Assembly (NCBI GenBank): GCA_021731815.1
Contig: JAKFWO010000033.1
Coordinates: 1-64,000 of the forward strand
DNA from: Hyphomonadaceae bacterium
GTDB taxonomy: Bacteria > Pseudomonadota > Alphaproteobacteria > Caulobacterales > Aquidulcibacteraceae
Direction: 5' to 3'
DNA length: 64,000 bases
Shown piece after piece: positions 27,207 to 37,297 of the stretch. The first letter of the stretch is position 1; each line of letters starts with the position of its first letter. The notes below the pieces were generated by a model. The model had not been told where the DNA came from. It searched no databases and worked only from the letters and a program-made list of their open reading frames with translations. Both the position numbers and the translations under genes were made by a program.

Positions 27207-29465
27207 TCACGCCGGTCGTGCATCGAACCTGCCATTCCGCGAAAAGCCCTTGGGCGCAGGTTTTCCGGCCCCCGCGCGCTTGCCTTCGAAATCGCGCCAA
27301 TCCTCGACCACCCGGTTGCGGCCCGCCGAATCCACCCAATAGAGCCCGGTTCCGGATGAAAACACCAGCGCATCGGCCAGTCCGCCATCGCGCAGGGTCT
27401 GGAGTTTGACGCCCTGCCCGCGTTCCATTTCCGGAAGCTCGGCGCGGTCGAAAACCAGTAATTTGCGGTTCTCGCCGATCAATGCGACGCGGTCGCCCGC
27501 AGCTTCCCGGCACAGGATCATTCGCGTCCCCGTGGACAGGTTCATTACCTGCTTTCCGGCTTTTTTCGCGGACAGAAGCTGATCCTCGGCCACGATGAAT
27601 CCCTTGCCATCGCTGGTGGCGACCAGTCGCTGGCGACCTGGCACATGGAAGAACAGGCCAATGGCCTCGGCACCGTCATCCATGTCGACCATCAGGCGAA
27701 GCGGCTCGCCAAATCCTCGCCCGGTCGGCAATTTATCGGGAGCGAGCGCATAAAACCGCCCGTCACTCGCCGCGAGAATGAGACGGGTGGTGGTTTCCCC
27801 GCGCGCCACGAAAGCCAGCGCATCGCCTTCCTTGAACTTCACGCCGTCAAGATCGTCGAGATGGCCCTTGAGGGCCCGGACCCAGCCCTTTTGGGACAGC
27901 AGGATCGTGACATCCTCGCGCGCCACCAGCGCATCCGCCACGAGGGCACGCGCCTCCATCGGCCCGGTGATCACCGTGCGCCGCCGCCCCAGCGCGGTGT
28001 CCGGGCCGAAAGCCTTGCGGGTATTGGCGAGTTCGCCGGAAATGCGCTGCCATTGCGCGACCTCGCTGCCCAACAGCGCTTCGATCTGCTGCAATTCAGC
28101 CCGCAGGGCCGCATCTTCGCCTTTGATCTCCATCTCCTCCAGCCGGCGCAGGCTGCGCAGACGGGTGTTGAGAATGCTTTCGGCCTGAACATCGGTGATC
28201 CGGAAGCGTTCGATGAGGGCGGGTTTGGGTTCGTCCTCCTCCCGGATGATGCGGATGACCTCATCGAGATTGAGAAAAGCGATCAACAGGCCGGCAAGGA
28301 CCTCCAGCCGCTCGGCGATCTTGCGCTGGCGGCGCGAGGACCGGCGGAGCAGCACATCGCGGCGGTGATCGAGAAACGCGCGCAGGATTTCCCTGAGGCC
28401 CATCACGCGGGGTGCGCCTTTCGCATCGAGCGCTGTCATGTTGATCGATAGCCGCGTCTCGAGCGGCGAGAGCCGGAACAGGCTCTCCATCAGCATTTCG
28501 GGCGCGACATTGCGGCTTTTGGGTTCGAGCACGAGGCGAATGGTCTCGGCGCTTTCATCGCGCACATCGCCCAGCAAAGGGACCTTTTTGTCCTCCAGCA
28601 GATCGGCGATCGCGGTGATCAGTTTCGCCTTTTCGACCTGAAACGGAATTTCCTCGACAATGATCCGCCATTGGCCGCGCTCATATTCCTCGATCTGCCA
28701 GCGGGCGCGCAGGCGCAACCCGCCTTTGCCGGTCTCGTAGATCTCGCGCAATTGGGCGGGATCGGCGGCTATCACGCCCCCGGTCGGCAGATCGGGGCCC
28801 CTGACAATGGCGAGGAGGTCGTCGATCCCCGCTTCGGGCCGCGCGATGAGCAGGCGCGCGGCATCGATCAGCTCGGCCGCATTATGGGGCGGGATATTGG
28901 TTGCCATGCCAACCGCGATGCCGGTGGCACCATTGGCGAGCAGATTGGGAAACGCTGCCGGCAGAACGGTGGGTTCCTCGCTCTGGCCGTCATAGGTCGG
29001 GCGGAAATCCACCGCTTCCTCGCCGAGCCCTTCGAGCAGAAGCGCCGCCGCCGCAGTGAGCCGGCTTTCGGTATAGCGCATGGCGGCGGGATTATCCCCG
29101 TCAATATTCCCGAAATTGCCCTGGCCATCGACCAATGGATAACGCACGGCGAAATCCTGGGCGAGGCGGGCCATCGCGTCATAGATCGCCTGATCGCCAT
29201 GGGGATGGTAATTGCCCATCACCTCACCCACCACCTTGGCAGATTTCTTGAAGCCCTGTCCGGGATCGAGCCGCATCTCGCGCATGGCGTAAAGGATGCG
29301 GCGATGCACCGGCTTCAGGCCGTCGCGCACATCGGGCAAAGCGCGCGCGGTGATGGTGGACAGCGCATAAGCGAGATAGCGCCGCGACAGGGCATCCTCA
29401 AAGGCCTCATCGACGATCTGGCCGCCATCGCCCCGCCCGCCGCCGATCACATCCACGACACCCAT
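27207..29465 (-). CDS. parC: DNA topoisomerase IV subunit A
   Basis: The 752-residue breakage-rejoining subunit that decatenates daughter chromosomes with ParE. The active tyrosine is Tyr131 in '[10 protein letters not shown]'; '[19 protein letters not shown]' opens the winged-helix domain. The C-terminal beta-pinwheel carries degenerate repeats. The short tail and lack of a full GyrA box favour ParC over GyrA. In the quinolone-determining loop '[11 protein letters not shown]', Gln92 replaces the serine of E. coli position 80. GAGGGG stands 7 nt before the chosen ATG at 29465. Confidence 0.94.
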   Translation of the reverse strand: MGVVDVIGGGRGDGGQIVDEAFEDALSRRYLAYALSTITARALPDVRDGLKPVHRRILYAMREMRLDPGQGFKKSAKVVGEVMGNYHPHGDQAIYDAMARLAQDFAVRYPLVDGQGNFGNIDGDNPAAMRYTESRLTAAAALLLEGLGEEAVDFRPTYDGQSEEPTVLPAAFPNLLANGATGIAVGMATNIPPHNAAELIDAARLLIARPEAGIDDLLAIVRGPDLPTGGVIAADPAQLREIYETGKGGLRLRARWQIEEYERGQWRIIVEEIPFQVEKAKLITAIADLLEDKKVPLLGDVRDESAETIRLVLEPKSRNVAPEMLMESLFRLSPLETRLSINMTALDAKGAPRVMGLREILRAFLDHRRDVLLRRSSRRQRKIAERLEVLAGLLIAFLNLDEVIRIIREEDEPKPALIERFRITDVQAESILNTRLRSLRRLEEMEIKGEDAALRAELQQIEALLGSEVAQWQRISGELANTRKAFGPDTALGRRRTVITGPMEARALVADALVAREDVTILLSQKGWVRALKGHLDDLDGVKFKEGDALAFVARGETTTRLILAASDGRFYALAPDKLPTGRGFGEPLRLMVDMDDGAEAIGLFFHVPGRQRLVATSDGKGFIVAEDQLLSAKKAGKQVMNLSTGTRMILCREAAGDRVALIGENRKLLVFDRAELPEMERGQGVKLQTLRDGGLADALVFSSGTGLYWVDSAGRNRVVEDWRDFEGKRAGAGKPAPKGFSRNGRFDARPA

Positions 29466-29661
29466 GGCCTGCCCCTCTTGATTCTGAAGCCAACAGGAAT
29501 GGAGGCGATTCGTGCGTACTGGCAAGCTCTGGCAGGGAATGGAACCTCATGAGGCGGCGAGAGCTTGCAATTTTCCGGTAGCCCCTTCATGCCCGCGGAC
29601 GCAATTGCGCGCCCGGAGCGTTGTTCAGCGCAGAGGTGCCCGACAGGTGAAAGAAACAACC

Positions 29662-30138
29662 ATGCGCGGATTTTTCGGGATCGGGGCCGAGGAAATCTCG
29701 AAACCCATGAATTTGGGGGCCCTGTTCCGCACGGCGCATGCATTTGGGGCGAGCTTCGTGTTCACCGTCAATGCGGCGGCGAAAATCCGCGAAATCAATC
29801 GGGCCGACACCTCCAAAACATCCGACCATGTGCCGTGGTTTGCCTGGGACAATGTCTCGGCAATGGATTTGCCCGTGGGCTGCGTGTTGGTGGGGGTCGA
29901 GATCACCGACGACGCGATCGAATTGCCGCGTTTTCGCCATCCGCATTCGGCGGCCTATGTTCTGGGGCGGGAAAAGGGCTCGCTGTCGCCCGCCATGCTG
30001 GCGCGCTGCGCGTATGTCGTGAAGATCCCGACGAAATTCTCGCTCAATGTCGGGCTGGCCGGCGCGCTCGTCATGTATGACCGCCTGCTGACACTTGGCG
30101 GCTATGGCGAGCGCCCGACGAGCCTGCTTCAGCAATAG
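29662..30138 (+). CDS. TrmH/SpoU family RNA methyltransferase
   Basis: A 158-residue SPOUT-fold enzyme that methylates 2'-O of ribose in RNA. 'NLGALFRTAHAFGASFVFTV' (about 17-36), 'AAYVLGREKGSLSP' and 'IPTKFSLNVGLAGALVMYDR' are the three SpoU motifs that form the AdoMet knot. There is no N-terminal RNA-binding extension, so it is the compact version. The ATG at 29662 starts at the conserved region. It is divergent from parC. The target nucleotide is unknown. Confidence 0.88.
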   Translation: MRGFFGIGAEEISKPMNLGALFRTAHAFGASFVFTVNAAAKIREINRADTSKTSDHVPWFAWDNVSAMDLPVGCVLVGVEITDDAIELPRFRHPHSAAYVLGREKGSLSPAMLARCAYVVKIPTKFSLNVGLAGALVMYDRLLTLGGYGERPTSLLQQ

Positions 30139-30352
30139 GCACGCTGCGGCATATTTCAGCCGTCAGGCAAAACAGTCCCGGAAAATCGTGAGCGAGCCCC
30201 GTCTGAACGGGGAATCCGTCGCAGGAGAACAAGAAAGCGGGGCAGTGATTTCCGAGCTCTGACGCACATACATGCCCGGCCCGGCGGCCATTGGCCGTTC
30301 CCGGGTCTTTCCGGATTAACGCGAGGTCTGGCGGGCATTGAAAAGGACCGGG

Positions 30353-31660
30353 TCAGGCTTCCGGGGGCAGGTCCCCAGCCGCCTGGACGGTTTCCGTGAG
30401 GGCTTCCGCCGGACTTCTTCCTCCTGTTTCGGCGTCATTCGCGCGCGAAGCGGATTCGGCTGGCAGAGTTTCCGCCCCCCCCTTCACCCGCGCCACCTGC
30501 AGGATGCGAATCTGGCAGCCGACCAAGGTCAGCGCGATCTCGCCGCGTTTCAGGCGCAGGGCCTGCTCGCCAAAAGCCTCGCGCCGCCAGCCCTGAAGGG
30601 CCGGGATATCGGCCTCGTCATCGGCGGCGAGCTTGTCGAGATCCTCACCGGTCGCGATCAGCCGAGGGGCAACGCCCTTTCTCTCGGCGGCCAGTTTCAG
30701 CAGCACTTTCAGCAATTCCGTGACCGGGCCGATAAAGGCCGGCGGGGGCTCGGGCCGGACGATTTCAGGTGCCGCGAGCTCCGGATTGGCGAGAGCTTCC
30801 CCGATCGCCTCGATCAGGCTAGTGCCCATGCGGCTCGCGCCGAAGCCGCGGGGCGTCGCGCGCAATTCGCTGAAATCCTCGGGCACACGGGGTTTGCGAT
30901 CGACGATTTCGTAGATCGCATCGTCCTTCAGGATGCGTCCCCGGGGCTGGTCGCGGTTCTGGGCCTCGCGCTCGCGCCAGGCGGCCACCGCCTTGAGGAC
31001 CGCCAGATATTCTGTCTTGTAGCGCCGGATGCGCAACCGCTTCCACGCGCGGTCGGGGCTCGTATCGTAGAGTTCCGGATTGAGCAGCGATTTCAGCTCT
31101 TCCTGCGCCCAATCTTCCCGGCCGGTACTGCGCAATTTATCGAGCAATTTCGGAAAAAGCGCGCGCAGATGCACGACATCGGCCAGCGCATAGGCCTGCT
31201 GGGCGAGCGACAGGGGACGGCGCGCCCAATCGGTGAAGCGCGATGATTTATCGACGGATTCGTCCAGAATCGCGCCGACCAGATTCTCATAGGAAATCGA
31301 ATCGCCATAGCCCGCCGCCATGGCCCCGATCTGGGTATCGAAGACGTTGACCGGCAATGCGCCCATCAGCCGCACAAAGATCTCGAGATCCTGGCGCGCG
31401 GCATGAAACACCTTGGTGATGTCCGGCCGCGCAAGCAGATCGAGCAAGGGCGCAAGATCGAGCCCCCCGACCAGCGGATCGATCAGAACCTCCTCGCCGG
31501 GAAACGCCGCCTGAATGAGGCATAATTTCGGCCAATAGGTGGTCTCGCGCATGAATTCGGTGTCGAGCGCGATGAATGGATGCGCCATGGCTCGGGCGCA
31601 AAAACCCGCCAGTTCATCGGTCCGGGTAAGGGTGGTGATGGATTCAGAAGGAGTGAGCAC
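30353..31660 (-). CDS. rnd: Ribonuclease D
   Basis: A 435-residue DEDDy 3'-5' exonuclease that trims tRNA and other stable RNA ends. Exo I is 'FIALDTEFMRETTYWP', Exo II 'VFHAARQDLEIF' and Exo III 'YALADVVHL' (Y-x3-D), followed by two HRDC-like helical domains and a C-terminal tail rich in Glu and Ala. A GTG at 31660 with AGGA 6 nt upstream is the best start; a longer frame reads through a 19-bp duplication and lacks conservation. The methyltransferase gene lies 128 bp upstream on the same strand. Confidence 0.92.
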   Translation of the reverse strand: MLTPSESITTLTRTDELAGFCARAMAHPFIALDTEFMRETTYWPKLCLIQAAFPGEEVLIDPLVGGLDLAPLLDLLARPDITKVFHAARQDLEIFVRLMGALPVNVFDTQIGAMAAGYGDSISYENLVGAILDESVDKSSRFTDWARRPLSLAQQAYALADVVHLRALFPKLLDKLRSTGREDWAQEELKSLLNPELYDTSPDRAWKRLRIRRYKTEYLAVLKAVAAWREREAQNRDQPRGRILKDDAIYEIVDRKPRVPEDFSELRATPRGFGASRMGTSLIEAIGEALANPELAAPEIVRPEPPPAFIGPVTELLKVLLKLAAERKGVAPRLIATGEDLDKLAADDEADIPALQGWRREAFGEQALRLKRGEIALTLVGCQIRILQVARVKGGAETLPAESASRANDAETGGRSPAEALTETVQAAGDLPPEA

Positions 31661-31666
31661 AGAATT

Positions 31667-31704
31667 CCTGAATTGAGAGAACAGGCCTGAATTGAGAGAA
31701 CAGG
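31667..31704. repeat. 19-bp tandem duplication before rnd
   Basis: CCTGAATTGAGAGAACAGG occurs twice head to tail (31667-31685 and 31686-31704). The copy next to rnd supplies part of its ribosome binding site on the minus strand. The unit ends are complementary (CCTG/CAGG), so each copy can form a small hairpin. Confidence 0.9.
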
Positions 31705-31788
31705 GACGAGCGGTATCCCGGTCAAAGCCGTAAAGCCGCGAGGGAGCAGGGAAACGGCAAATACCAGGGGCCCCGGGAATATTTCCTG

Positions 31789-32670
31789 TCAAACCCGCCG
31801 GCAAATCCACAAATCCTGCCCGCCATTGGCAACCGGAGAATCCGGTTCGTGCAACAAAATATTAAACTCTTCAAGCAGCACTTCGCGAATGAAATGTTCA
31901 GAATGATAGGTGGCAAACAGGCGCGAGCCATTGGCCGCGCCCTTGCGCTCGATGATTCCAGCGGCTGCAAGTTCGGCCTGTTCCCGCCCACCAAGTGCCG
32001 CGCGCGCACGGGTGCCATGCAGGCTGAGCGCCAGAATTCCGCCGGGCCGGAGGATTCGCCGCAATTCCCTGATCCAGACCCGCTGCCAGGCGACAGGAAT
32101 ATGGGTGAAGACCGAGATGGTGTAGATCGCGGCAAAGCGTTCCCCGGCAAAGGGCAAGGGCGGACGCAGGCCGGTTCGCACCACCGAAAGCGCAGGCATT
32201 TTCCGGCTGATCCAGCGAATGGCCGCGGAATTGGGCTCGGCCCCCATTGCCTGCCATTGAGGCGCAAATTCCGGAAGCCAGCGCAATACGCGCCCCGCAC
32301 CCGCCCCCCAATCGAGGATTTCGGAATCCGGTTCGGAGTCCTGTTCGGAGTCCGGTTCGGAGTCCGGTGCGGATTCCGGTTCGGGAACCAGCGGACCCAG
32401 CCGCTCGACCAGAGCCGCCGCCGCGACCCGTCCGGTCGCAAGCCAGGTCGAGACTTGCGCATGGCCCTGGGTTTCGAATACCAGCTCCGCAGGTGGCAGG
32501 GTGAGATCCGGGTTGGCTTCCGCCAATTCCCGGTTTTCGCGCGCGGCCATGGCGACGGCCGCTTTGCGCAGGGCCCATTCCGCGACCGGGGCCAGCCCCA
32601 GATCCCGCAAGGCCGGCAGGAAAGCCGCCGATCGGGTCCGCCAGCGCGCTATGATCGGGGCCCCGCTCAC
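31789..32670 (-). CDS. Class I SAM-dependent methyltransferase with Asp-Ser-Glu-Pro repeat
   Basis: A 293-residue protein. The AdoMet-binding motif 'EILDWGAGAGRVLRWLPE' begins near residue 117; 'FAAIYTISVFTHIPVAWQ' and 'LRRILRPGGILALSLHG' are the post-I and post-II motifs. Directly before motif I sits an acidic low-complexity stretch made of four or five PDSE-type repeats, encoded by 12-bp DNA units. The N-terminal 100 residues are helical and not assigned. Substrate unknown. Divergent from aspS. Confidence 0.82.
   Translation of the reverse strand: MSGAPIIARWRTRSAAFLPALRDLGLAPVAEWALRKAAVAMAARENRELAEANPDLTLPPAELVFETQGHAQVSTWLATGRVAAAALVERLGPLVPEPESAPDSEPDSEQDSEPDSEILDWGAGAGRVLRWLPEFAPQWQAMGAEPNSAAIRWISRKMPALSVVRTGLRPPLPFAGERFAAIYTISVFTHIPVAWQRVWIRELRRILRPGGILALSLHGTRARAALGGREQAELAAAGIIERKGAANGSRLFATYHSEHFIREVLLEEFNILLHEPDSPVANGGQDLWICRRV
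32321..32380 (-). repeat. 12-bp in-frame tandem repeat, five units
   Basis: On the plus strand the units start at 32321, 32333, 32345, 32357 and 32369, with TCGGAGTCCGGT as the commonest form. They encode the acidic PDSE repeats of the methyltransferase. Confidence 0.9.
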
Positions 32671-32805
32671 GCGCCTGGCGCGGAGGTTGTGGTTCCTTCT
32701 GTTCCGGGCCCGGAAGTTTCAGGTATCGCGGCTTGACAAGCGCTGATGCGCGGGTCGTTTAGCGCGCAACCATTTCGGTTGTTTCCGGACTCAGGCGAAA
32801 TCACG

Positions 32806-34596
32806 ATGCATCCTTATCGGTCTCATACATGCGGCGCGCTTCGAAAGGCCGATATTGGCGCGCAAGTGCGCCTGTCGGGCTGGATCCATCGCAAGCGCGA
32901 CCATGGCGGGCTGGTCTTTGTCGATCTACGCGACCATTACGGCATAACACAATTGGTGATGGAGCAAAATTCTGCCGCTCTTGCAGTGCTTGCGAAGCTG
33001 CGGGCGGAATCCGTGGTGCGGGTGGAAGGCGAAGTAGTGGGCCGCAGTGCCGACACGATGAATTCGGATCTCACCACCGGAGAGGTCGAAGTGATCGCCA
33101 GCCGGATCGACGTGCTGTCAGAGGCCCAGGAATTGCCGCTGCCGGTCTTCGCCGAGCCCGATTATCCGGAGGAAATCCGGCTGAAATATCGTTTTCTCGA
33201 CTTGCGGCGCGAGTCCCTGCATCGCAAGATCACCTTGCGGTCGGGGGTCATCTCCTCTTTGCGGCGACGGATGATCGAGGCCGGCTTCACCGAATTCCAG
33301 ACCCCGATCCTGACCGCATCGAGCCCCGAGGGGGCCCGCGATTTTCTTGTCCCCTCGCGCCTCCATCCCGGGAAATTCTACGCGCTTCCCCAGGCCCCGC
33401 AGCAATTCAAGCAATTGCTGATGGTGGCCGGCTTCGACCGCTATTTCCAGATCGCGCCCTGTTTCCGCGACGAGGATGCCCGCGCCGATCGCAGCCCCGG
33501 CGAGTTCTACCAGCTCGATTTCGAGATGAGCTTCGTCACCCAGGACGATGTCTTCGCCGCCATCGAACCCGTTTTGCACGGCGTATTCACCGAATTCGGC
33601 GAGGGAAAGCGGGTAACCGATTTTCCCTTTCCGCGCATCCCCTTCCGCGACAGCATTCGCAAATATGGCTCGGACAAGCCCGATCTGCGCAATCCCATCG
33701 AGATGCAGGCGGTAACGGGGCATTTCCGGGGCTCGGGCTTCAAGGTCTTTGCCGCGATGATCGACAAGGACCCGCTGGTTGAGGTATGGGCGATTCCGGC
33801 GCGAACCGGCGGATCCCGCGCCTTTTGCGACCGGATGAATGCCTGGGCGCAGTCCGAGGGCCAGCCCGGGCTCGGCTATATCTTCTGGCGCGAAGGTGAA
33901 GGCGAGGACGCCGCCGCCGGCCCGATCGCCCGCAATATCGGGGTCGACCGCGCCGAGGCCATCCGCACGCAATTGGGCTTAAACACGGGGGATAGTGCGT
34001 TTTTCGTGGCCGGCCGGCCGGAGGTGTTTTACAAATTCGCCGGTCTCGCCCGCAACCGGGTGGGCGCAGAACTTGGCCTTGTCGACGAAAAACAATTCAA
34101 ATTCTGCTGGATCGTCGATTTCCCGATGTATGAATGGAACGAGGAAACCAGGAAGATCGATTTCTCCCACAACCCGTTCTCCATGCCCCAGGGCGAGATG
34201 GAGGCGCTTGAGACGCAGGACCCGCTCGATATTCTCGCTTTTCAATATGATATCGTGTGCAATGGCATCGAATTGTCCTCGGGTGCGATCCGCAATCACC
34301 GGCCCGAAATCATGCTCAAGGCCTTTGAAATCGCGGGCTATGGTGCGGATGTGGTCGAGGAGCGCTTTGGCGGCATGTTGAACGCCTTCCGTTATGGCGC
34401 GCCCCCCCATGGCGGCTCGGCACCGGGAATCGACCGGATCGTCATGCTGCTGGCAGGTGCCGAAAATATCCGCGAAGTCATCGCGTTTCCGCTCAATCAG
34501 CGGGCCGAGGATCTGATGATGAATGCGCCATCGGAGGTCAGTGACAAGCAATTGCGGGAGCTTTCGATCCGCCATTTGCCGCTGCCAAAGGGCTGA
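32806..34596 (+). CDS. aspS: Aspartyl-tRNA synthetase
   Basis: A 596-residue bacterial class IIb synthetase. The N-terminal OB fold binds the anticodon ('[20 protein letters not shown]'); class II motif 2 is '[20 protein letters not shown]' and motif 3 '[15 protein letters not shown]', with the bacterial GAD insertion between. With GatB in the same genome, the synthetase may be non-discriminating (charging tRNA-Asn too), but this cannot be decided here. It starts at ATG 32806, and its stop abuts the convergent ATP12 gene. Confidence 0.97.
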   Translation: MHPYRSHTCGALRKADIGAQVRLSGWIHRKRDHGGLVFVDLRDHYGITQLVMEQNSAALAVLAKLRAESVVRVEGEVVGRSADTMNSDLTTGEVEVIASRIDVLSEAQELPLPVFAEPDYPEEIRLKYRFLDLRRESLHRKITLRSGVISSLRRRMIEAGFTEFQTPILTASSPEGARDFLVPSRLHPGKFYALPQAPQQFKQLLMVAGFDRYFQIAPCFRDEDARADRSPGEFYQLDFEMSFVTQDDVFAAIEPVLHGVFTEFGEGKRVTDFPFPRIPFRDSIRKYGSDKPDLRNPIEMQAVTGHFRGSGFKVFAAMIDKDPLVEVWAIPARTGGSRAFCDRMNAWAQSEGQPGLGYIFWREGEGEDAAAGPIARNIGVDRAEAIRTQLGLNTGDSAFFVAGRPEVFYKFAGLARNRVGAELGLVDEKQFKFCWIVDFPMYEWNEETRKIDFSHNPFSMPQGEMEALETQDPLDILAFQYDIVCNGIELSSGAIRNHRPEIMLKAFEIAGYGADVVEERFGGMLNAFRYGAPPHGGSAPGIDRIVMLLAGAENIREVIAFPLNQRAEDLMMNAPSEVSDKQLRELSIRHLPLPKG

Positions 34597-35349
34597 TCAC
34601 GCAGCATTCAGCGCCGTGAGCACCGGAGCAAAGACCAGCACTTCCGCTTTCAGGGCGGCGACGCGCGCGGCGGCTTCAAAATCTTCGCCCCAGATTTCAG
34701 CCTGATAATCCTCGTCGAGCCGGCTGAGCCGAAACGCCTCCGCCGCAGGGAGCCGGCCGCGCGCCACCGCCAGCGCCAAAAGCGCCGAGCCGAAAAGCCC
34801 GGCCAGTTTGCCCATGGCCCCCTGGGTGAGCGGGCGCTGCGCGGACAGGATCCGGCCGAGTGCGGTGAGAAATTCCGGGTCCTGCGCGGCGAATCGCAGG
34901 CCTGTCGCGCGATTGATCTTCGTGCCCAGAATGTCCTCGGCCCAGAGCAGAATGGGCTGCCAGTGCGCATCGCAGCGCGCAACAAGGCGGGGATCACCCT
35001 CGGGCCAGTAACAGATCAGATCGCTTGCCGCAAAACGCGCCCATTCGGCTTGCGCCCAGATTGCGAGCCCGGCCGGATCATCATGTGCAGCGAACAGCAA
35101 ATGGGTCAGGATCAGGGTTTCGCGAATGATGACCGCCCCTTGCGCGCGCCATTCGTCGGCGCAGATCGTGGCCAGATCCGCATCGGGTGCCCGAAATATT
35201 GCCCCCTCCGGCGTGCGGAGCGGTTTGCCGTCGAGCAGGAGTTTGTATCCCCCCGCATCCGGAAGCGGCGCAACCTCCACCTGCGAATAAAAGCGCCGGG
35301 CGCGCGGTGCCCCTTTCGCCGCATGATCGGGGGGCGCAGGCTCGCTCAT
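34597..35349 (-). CDS. ATP12-type F1-ATPase assembly chaperone
   Basis: A 250-residue homologue of mitochondrial ATP12, which guards the F1 alpha subunit before hexamer assembly. 'RARRFYSQVEVAP', 'YKLLLDGKPLRTP' and 'DEWRAQGAVI' match its beta domain, and 'DLICYWPEGDPRLVARCDAHW' matches the helical domain (with the family's 'D-x-x-x-Y' core). Proteins of this kind occur in alphaproteobacteria and mitochondria. The gene follows HAD and Rlu genes, a grouping common in the class; its ATG overlaps the HAD stop (ATGA). Confidence 0.92.
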   Translation of the reverse strand: MSEPAPPDHAAKGAPRARRFYSQVEVAPLPDAGGYKLLLDGKPLRTPEGAIFRAPDADLATICADEWRAQGAVIIRETLILTHLLFAAHDDPAGLAIWAQAEWARFAASDLICYWPEGDPRLVARCDAHWQPILLWAEDILGTKINRATGLRFAAQDPEFLTALGRILSAQRPLTQGAMGKLAGLFGSALLALAVARGRLPAAEAFRLSRLDEDYQAEIWGEDFEAAARVAALKAEVLVFAPVLTALNAA

Positions 35350-36035
35350 GCGTCTTCCGGCCGCAAAGGGCTTCCGGAGGCAAATGCCATGAGGCCGCGC
35401 CGCAGGCTTGCAAAATCATGATGGATTTCAGCGGGGTCGGCGGCGGCGATTTCCCCGCTACGGTGAAAGCCCCAGCTCACCCCCAAAGCCGTCACACCAG
35501 CCGCTTTGGCCATGGTCACATCCCAATGGGTGTCGCCGATCAGGATCGCGCGCCCGGGCTCCACCGACAATTCCGTAAGTACCTTGTGCACCATGGCCGG
35601 ATGGGGCTTGCCCGGCCCGTCATCGGCACAGCCCACGGCATCAAAGAATGGATGAAGGTCCTTGCGGGCGAACAAATGGGCGACCCCCTCGCGGGTCTTG
35701 CCGGTCGCTGCCGCGATCGACCAGCCGAGGTCACGCAGGTCTTCCAGCAATTCCCGCGCACCGTCATAAAGCGGCTCAAGGAAATCGGGTGAATCTTTCA
35801 TTCGGACAAAGGCCTGGCGATACCCGTCCGCCACAGCCGCAAGACGCTCGGGCGGGCAATCGGCACCCAGAAGCTCGGCGCAGGCATCCATCAGCGACAG
35901 GCCGACAATGCGACGCGTCGTCTCGAAACCGGGTGGCGGCAGGCCGGCCGCGTCAAAGGCCTGATCCATCGCCCGGGCGATGATCTGCCGGCTGTCGACC
36001 AGGGTCCCGTCAAGGTCAAAAATCGCCAGTCGCAT
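35346..36035 (-). CDS. HAD family phosphatase (phosphoglycolate-phosphatase-like)
   Basis: A 229-residue HAD hydrolase. Motif I 'FDLDGTLVDS' starts at residue 5 with the nucleophile Asp; motif II lies in 'SIAAATGKTR', the conserved lysine in 'GKPHPAMV', and the metal-binding 'ILIGDTHWDVTMAKAAG' is motif IV. The cap is of the helical C1 type. Substrate is likely a small phosphate ester; a role in removing phosphoglycolate is possible. It lies 34 bp behind the pseudouridine synthase gene and overlaps the ATP12 gene. Confidence 0.9.
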   Translation of the reverse strand: MRLAIFDLDGTLVDSRQIIARAMDQAFDAAGLPPPGFETTRRIVGLSLMDACAELLGADCPPERLAAVADGYRQAFVRMKDSPDFLEPLYDGARELLEDLRDLGWSIAAATGKTREGVAHLFARKDLHPFFDAVGCADDGPGKPHPAMVHKVLTELSVEPGRAILIGDTHWDVTMAKAAGVTALGVSWGFHRSGEIAAADPAEIHHDFASLRRGLMAFASGSPLRPEDA

Positions 36036-36069
36036 CGGGGCGCTCCGAATAATGTTTCTCACGGCCTTC

Positions 36070-37140
36070 CTATTCCCGCGCCAGCGCCGCAAACGGGTTT
36101 TTGGCGTCGCCCGTCTCAAAGCCCAGCAGCTCGAAGGCATGGGCCATATGGGGCGACAAAGGGGCGATGAAGCGCAATTTCCTGCCATCCGGCCGGCGCA
36201 GTTCAAGCCCGCGCGCATGCAGATGCAGAAGTGGCGCGAGACCGCCGGGAGCCTCGCGCAGATGCTCGCCGCGGCTGGCATGATGCCCATATTTCGGATC
36301 GCCCACGATCGGCGAACCGATCAGCGCCATGTGAAACCGCAATTGATGGGTGCGCCCGGTCACCGGCCGCATCGCGACCCAGGCGGCCTTGCCGCTGGCA
36401 TGGGCGATGACGGTGTAATCGGTGATGGCAAAGCGCCCGTCCGGATCGCCATGGGCGGCGGTCACCATCATTTCGCGATCGCCATCGACCGGCCCTGCCG
36501 CCTTTTTCATGAAACCGCGGATCTCGCCATCCAGCGGATGGGGCGCGCCGATCGTCACCGCCCAATAGATCTTGTCCACGCCCCGCGTGCGAAACGCCTG
36601 GGTGATCCATGCGGCCGAATGCGCGGTTTTGGCGACCACGAGCACGCCTGACGTGTCGCGGTCGAGCCGGTGGACGAGCTTTGGCTTGCCCTCCCCATTA
36701 TCAAAGGCCGCGAGCAGCCCGTCGACATGGCGTAGCGTTTTCGTACCGCCCTGCACTGCCAGCCCATGCGGCTTGTTGAGGGCAATGAGGTCGGCATCCT
36801 CATAGATCACCGCATCGCGGATGAGGTTGATCTCCGCCTGGCTGAGCCGCGGGCCGGCTTCCGGTCCCGGGCGCGGGGCGAAGATGGCGGCCTTGAGCGG
36901 TGGCAGGCGCAGCTCCTGCCCGGCTTTCAGCCGGTCGGAGGATTTCGCGCGTCCGCCATCCACCCGGATTTCACCCGAGCGCAGCCATTTTTCGATCTGG
37001 CCCTGGGTGAGGCCGGGAAATTCGCGCTTCAAGAACCGGTCGAGCCGCACGCCCTCGCCCGTCTCATCGACTTTGCGCAGGCTCACGCCCTGCACCAATT
37101 TGTCGGCAGAGGCAGGAGAGGCAGGAACGCGGAACGTCAT
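36070..37140 (-). CDS. RluC/RluD-type pseudouridine synthase
   Basis: A 356-residue enzyme with an N-terminal S4 domain (about 30-85, 'RLDRFLKREFPGLTQGQIEK') and a pseudouridine synthase core. The catalytic Asp is in 'LVHRLDRDTSGVLVV'; 'RPVTGRTHQLRFHMALIG' follows. The order S4-Rlu, HAD, ATP12 favours an RluC-like enzyme for 23S rRNA, which is inference. The ATG at 37140 gives usual length; upstream frames run through repeats. Confidence 0.93.
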   Translation of the reverse strand: MTFRVPASPASADKLVQGVSLRKVDETGEGVRLDRFLKREFPGLTQGQIEKWLRSGEIRVDGGRAKSSDRLKAGQELRLPPLKAAIFAPRPGPEAGPRLSQAEINLIRDAVIYEDADLIALNKPHGLAVQGGTKTLRHVDGLLAAFDNGEGKPKLVHRLDRDTSGVLVVAKTAHSAAWITQAFRTRGVDKIYWAVTIGAPHPLDGEIRGFMKKAAGPVDGDREMMVTAAHGDPDGRFAITDYTVIAHASGKAAWVAMRPVTGRTHQLRFHMALIGSPIVGDPKYGHHASRGEHLREAPGGLAPLLHLHARGLELRRPDGRKLRFIAPLSPHMAHAFELLGFETGDAKNPFAALARE

Positions 37141-37226
37141 GGCAGGCCTTGAAAGGGTCGCCGGAACGGCGACCAGTGAGTGAACCCGCGAACAGGTCCA
37201 TGAACGAGAAGGAGCCGGAAACGGGA

Positions 37227-37260
37227 AGGAGCCGGAAACGGTTTTCCGCCCCCGGCTCCT
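37227..37260 (-). terminator. Hairpin behind hppA
   Basis: AGGAGCCGG (37227-37235) pairs perfectly with CCGGCTCCT (37252-37260), with an inner CGG/CCG step. It lies 37 bp behind the hppA stop. The minus strand shows only short T-runs, so the terminator is imperfect. The left arm is part of a 17-bp direct duplication (AAGGAGCCGGAAACGG at 37209 and 37226). Confidence 0.6.
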
Positions 37261-37297
37261 CGTGTTGCAGCATGCCTCGGGCGGAATTCCCCGGGCG

